The notes below the pieces were generated by a model, which saw only the letters and a program-made list of their open reading frames with translations, did no database searches and had not been told where the DNA came from. Of a stretch of DNA of 64,000 nt, positions 60,216 to 64,000 are shown in pieces. A program made the position numbers and the translations under genes. How positions within the stretch are numbered: the stretch's first letter is position 1; every line of letters begins with the position of its first letter. Location of the stretch: the NCBI GenBank assembly GCA_904063045.1, contig CAJFCJ010000001.1:2239501-2303500 (forward strand), read 5' to 3'. This DNA is from Dimorphilus gyrociliatus. Its lineage: Eukaryota; Annelida; Polychaeta; Dinophilidae.

Positions 60216-62421
60216 ATGTCGGAATCAGAAGTTGCCATAGATCCGGCCGCAGAACCAACTGAAACTCTGCCAACTGAAGGAACAGAAGAAAAAGTGGAGG
60301 AAGAAAGAAAGTCTGTTGAACCTCCCAGCTCTGAGAGAAACTCTGCTGCGGCTAGAAGTCAAAAGAGCTTATCAAGAAAATCTAGTTCTATTAGAAATGA
60401 AACACCTTTAACATCGACCGAACAAGATTTTATTAATGCCAAGAGCTTCTTGTTATCAACGAGCACGTCCTCTGGAGACAATTTGTAAGTATTGAAAAGA
60501 GAATGTGTAAGAAAGACTCCGCACTTTTCATACTTTGTTAATGTAATTAGGTTTTTATCCCACCTCTCTTTTAAAGAATTTGTGTTTTATGTTAGTAAGT
60601 AATAGGCTTCGCCGTGATTAATTAGTTAAGGCGAAGTAAGATCAACCGTGCTAAATTTCCCTTAAAAGGCAATTATTTGTCGATTTTTAATTCTTTACAT
60701 GCTTTTCACTGGTGGTATTAACTGGTTTGTGCCACTGCCCTAATAACATTAATTTCAAAGAAAAATTTGATACTAAAAGGTACAAAATTTTCGTACACAG
60801 GTATGATCATCTCGTGAGAGTATTAACAAGAATATTTGACGAAAGACCGCAAAATGCAGTAGACATTTTTGAATCTTTATCACACGATGAAAAAAAGAAA
60901 AAATTCCAAGGAGAATTTTCCACTGTACACAACAAATATGAAAAAACAACAGAAGTTTCCCTTGCAGAAATTCAAGAGAAACTCTTTGCAAGAGGCGACG
61001 CAGATGACGAGGACATTGTTCCAGAAGATGATGTTGACAGTCCTCTACCTAATCTTATGGAACTTGCTTATTTCTTTGAGCAAGGAGGAATTGGATTGTC
61101 AAGGGAAGAGATGATTCGCATATGGTTAGCTATGAAAGATCTTGTAGACACTCATCCATTGGAGCATGTTAGATTTTGGGGAAAAGTTTTCGGTGTGGAG
61201 CAAAACTATATTATTGCAGAAGCGGAATACAGAGAAACTGAGGAGCCAGAAGAAGAAGAGGAAGCTGAGGAAGACGAGAAAGATGAACTAGCCGAAAAAG
61301 ATGAAGATGGCGAGGAAGAAGGTTGGTTTACTTTATTGATTTAATTTAAAAAATACCAATTTACATGTAAGTATCCTCTGAAAGTCATATCTCTCTACTT
61401 TTTGTTACAGAAGTGGAAGAAGATGACACTCCCAAGCCTGATTACAAACCTCCTTTGGATCCTCCCAAAGAAGAAAACCGCACAGGCTGTAATAAGAAAA
61501 CCTACTTTGTTTGCAATGATCCAGGAAAGCCATGGATTAAATTACCATCTGTAACTCCAATGCAAATTCAAATCAGTAGACAAATTAAGAAATTTTTCAC
61601 TGGCCGTCTGGATGCTCCTGTTATTTCTTTTCCACCATTTCCTGGTAACGAATCGAATTATCTTAGAGCCCAAATTGCGAGAATTTCTGCCGGCACCCAT
61701 ATTTCTCCTTTAAATTTTTATACCTTTGATGAAGAGGAGGAAACAGAAAGTGATGACGGAGGCAGAGATAACTTCATGAAAAACGAAGAATTTGAAGGAG
61801 TTCCCGTTAGAGAACTGATTGATCCCACGTTAGCCAATTGGGTTCATCATGTTCAACATATATTGCCACAAGGTAGAACGAAGTGGTGGAATCCTAACCA
61901 AAAGGGAGATGATTCATTTGAGGATGAAGACGAAGAAGAAGAACGAGAGGAGCCAGATGAGCCTCAGCCTGAAGTTGGGCTTCCCCTGCTCACGCCATTG
62001 TCTGAAGACATTGACGTTGACGGAGTTCCTCCATGGACAGCCAAACTGTCTTCAACTTTGGTTCCCCAGCACGCTGTTGCTATTATGAGATCAAATCTTT
62101 GGCCTGGAGCTTATGCATTCGCATCAGATCGTAAATTCGAGAATGTTTATATTGGTCTTGGACATAAATATTCAGCAGAGAATTATAGCCCACCACCTCC
62201 TCCAGTAATTCAGGACGAATTCCCTCCAGGAGAAGCCATAACGGAGAAAGATGATCCAACACCTGAGGAAGAGGTGATTAAAATTTAATAATTCCTTGGT
62301 AGTATTCCATTAACAAATGATTGTTTTTCACATATAGGCCGCATTAAGAAACGCTCAGGAGGAAGAGGCTGAAGAAGAAGAAGCTATTGAAGAAGGCGAA
62401 GAAGAAGATGAAGACGATTAA
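60216..62421 (+). CDS. RSPH4A: Radial spoke head protein 4/6 homologue
   Basis: Component of the radial spoke head in motile 9+2 cilia. Exons 60216-60484, 60801-61321, 61411-62273 and 62338-62421 give 578 residues in frame. A disordered acidic N-terminus is followed by the radial-spoke domain: [78 protein letters not shown], then [120 protein letters not shown] and [20 protein letters not shown]. The C-terminus is Glu-rich. Invertebrates usually have a single gene co-orthologous to vertebrate RSPH4A and RSPH6A, so the symbol stands for both. An AATAAA overlaps the stop codon. Confidence 0.95.
60608..60636. repeat. Inverted repeat in RSPH4A intron 1
   Basis: CTTCGCC and GGCGAAG form a perfect 7-bp stem around a 15-base AT-rich loop, in the largest (316-bp) intron of the gene. 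It may be a chance hairpin. Confidence 0.4.
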
Positions 62422-63244
62422 ATAAAACATTATACTTATAAATAAATATATTTGATATGTAAATGTAAACATAGTTATTTATAAGGAATATAAAGCAATA
62501 TTTGTGATGTGTTACAGGACCAACTTTAAATACAAGTAAAGATTATTATTTTTGACAAAATTTTGAACATTGATCATTGTTACAACTTTTTAATGCAATG
62601 GTCATGAATTTTAAATCAAAAAGTGTTTTTCTAGATATGAAAATTTTTAAACACTTAATGTAGGTGCGGAGCTTCTGCCCCACTAAATTCACACCATATC
62701 CGGTTCAGGAGACATTACTCAATTTACTTAAGTTCATCTGCACTAATTGTCAAAAAGAGTCTAATTTGGTAAGAAATACAGCTATTATGACACCTTAAGT
62801 GTAAAATGTGTAGGCGAAGCAATTGAACCAAAATTTTAGAAACTTAAAACCATAATAGATATATTTTGGGCGTTTGCATTTACGTTTCTTTTGTCTTGAC
62901 CTCATTTTGGAAGAAATTTACTTTTCACAAAGTTATTTCTTCACGTGCTTAAGTCTTACAAAATTTTATTATTGTGATAACATATGGTTCAACATGAAGA
63001 ATTTAGCTATTGATTTGACAGTAATATCGCAAAAATGTAAAAAGGCAGTTTTCATTAACAATACTTATAACACTTAATCTTGAGTATATATGATATAGTG
63101 AGTCATACAAAGATACTTAAAGCTCTTGTTAAAAAACTTTTCCTCAAAAAAAACTAGGGGGTTAGTTTGTACACTTTTATAAATTTCATTCATTCAGATT
63201 TTTATAATCATTTTTGATATTTATGTATCTTCGAAATAGTAAAA
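62422..63244. other. RSPH4A 3' flank and intergenic region
   Basis: About 820 bp of AT-rich DNA; AATAAA motifs directly after the RSPH4A stop probably serve polyadenylation. No exon seen. Confidence 0.5.
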
Positions 63245-63932
63245 ATGTTTGGAGGTAGACGTCAACAAAATGATGAGGATCACAAAACTGTTATACAACC
63301 AAATACTAAAACACCTACGGATAAGACGAACAGGTCGTTCAAACCTTACAACTTTCAAGCTAGGCCGTTCTACGAAAATTATAAGAAATCTCAGCCGGAC
63401 TACGTTTGTATTATTATATATTGCAGTGAAATCTTGAATTAATCTCACGTTTTAATAGAAACCGGAGAAGTTCGACACTAACACTAACTTTTTATCAAAT
63501 GATAAATTTATTGAAATGTCATTGGCCATACCAAAGTTGGAAGAAAACTGCAGTGGTGAACGAGGACCTCGGTACAGCGGTCCTGCCTCAAATGAAAAAA
63601 CAATAAGTCAAAATCTGTTTGGTTTAGATAAAAGCGACATAGAAGCTCCGGAGGATCTGGAGCAAACAGCTGAGGGTCAGTCAATGATGCGCGAAATCGG
63701 TTTAACTGATGCTCATGCTGCCATTAACCCCGGAAACTGGTTTACTTCGGACATGAAGAAGCTTGAGCGTAGAATTCAGTATGCCAGTCAAATGGGATGG
63801 ATGCTAGTATCATTCGAGCGAAGTGCTCTTGCTAAATTACAACATGAACGAAATATCCAATCAAGGAAGGAAATTGGAGCGTCAGAAAAAGTGGAAGAAA
63901 TTGAAAGTAGACTCTCGAAACTCGAGAGAAAC
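63245..63932 (+). CDS. 5' part of an unrecognised coiled-coil protein (cut by the window edge)
   Basis: Two exons, 63245-63403 and 63459-63932, joined in phase 0 (acceptor tttaatag), read from an ATG through about 211 residues without a stop and end at a donor (aac|gttagta), so the gene runs past the right edge. The N-terminus is basic and polar (MFGGRRQQNDEDHKT), followed by Ser-rich stretches. The second half has GQSMMREIGLTDAHAAINPGNWFTSDMKKLERRIQYASQMGW and a predicted coiled coil (EKVEEIESRLSKLERN). I do not recognise the family. The first two exons are clearly coding by composition and splice sites. Confidence 0.75.
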
Positions 63933-64000
63933 GTTAGTAAATATTTATATATTTCTATATACAAACGTTATCATTCAAGTATATTATTTAAAATAATTGA

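Noticed and set aside
1-64000. tRNA, rRNA, CRISPR, viral or insertion elements
   Set aside because: Scanning by eye found no B-box/cloverleaf, rRNA core, regularly spaced repeats, transposase or reverse-transcriptase motifs. A covariance-model scan could still find small RNAs.

Overview
This window is a stretch of animal (metazoan) nuclear DNA. It is AT-rich and gene-dense, and genes are split by many short introns (mostly about 45-130 bp, GT-AG). I reconstructed about 18 protein-coding genes by joining open exons at splice sites. For the multi-exon genes with a complete model the joined exons sum to a multiple of three, except for one unresolved junction in the neurexin-IV gene. The mix of a radial-spoke (motile cilium) gene, a neurexin-IV/contactin-associated protein, an estrogen-receptor-type nuclear receptor and unusually short introns and intergenic gaps fits a small-genome spiralian; a miniature annelid such as Dimorphilus is my guess. 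No species can be proven from the sequence alone.

Layout. 0-5.4 kb: an unrecognised membrane-protein fragment (-), cyclophilin A (-), an aldo-keto reductase (+), an ammonium transporter (-). 6.2-11.6 kb: neurexin-IV/CNTNAP (-), with a tandemly duplicated juxtamembrane exon. 12.5-17.2 kb: MCRS1 (+) and a DUF4806-like protein (+). 17.6-19.4 kb: CXXC1/CFP1 (-), with no CXXC zinc finger. 21.9-23.7 kb: a small CaaX-box protein (+) and mitochondrial ribosomal protein S6 (-). 24.0-25.9 kb: an estrogen-receptor-like nuclear receptor (-) whose DNA-binding domain is compressed and whose ligand pocket has lost key polar residues. 26.4-29.0 kb: DLST (+). 29.3-34.4 kb: BTBD7 (-). 34.4-40.7 kb: mostly non-coding, with one 81-residue Cys-rich membrane protein (-). 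40.7-44.2 kb: BTBD9 (-) and ARMC7 (+), head to head. 44.4-59.4 kb: midasin/MDN1 (-), 15 exons, about 4,680 residues. 60.2-62.4 kb: RSPH4A/6A (+). 63.2 kb to the right edge: the 5' part of an unrecognised coiled-coil gene (+).

The genes are unrelated housekeeping, signalling, chromatin and ciliary genes; nothing suggests an operon or a joint pathway. Several neighbours are head-to-head and probably share short promoters (BTBD9/ARMC7, nuclear receptor/DLST, MDN1/RSPH4A). The strongest candidate for new biology is the nuclear receptor at 24.0-25.9 kb: it keeps a clear NR3A-type ligand-binding-domain fold while both its DNA-contact and estrogen-contact residues have changed. The second is the CFP1 without its CpG-reading finger; the third is the neurexin-IV exon duplication.
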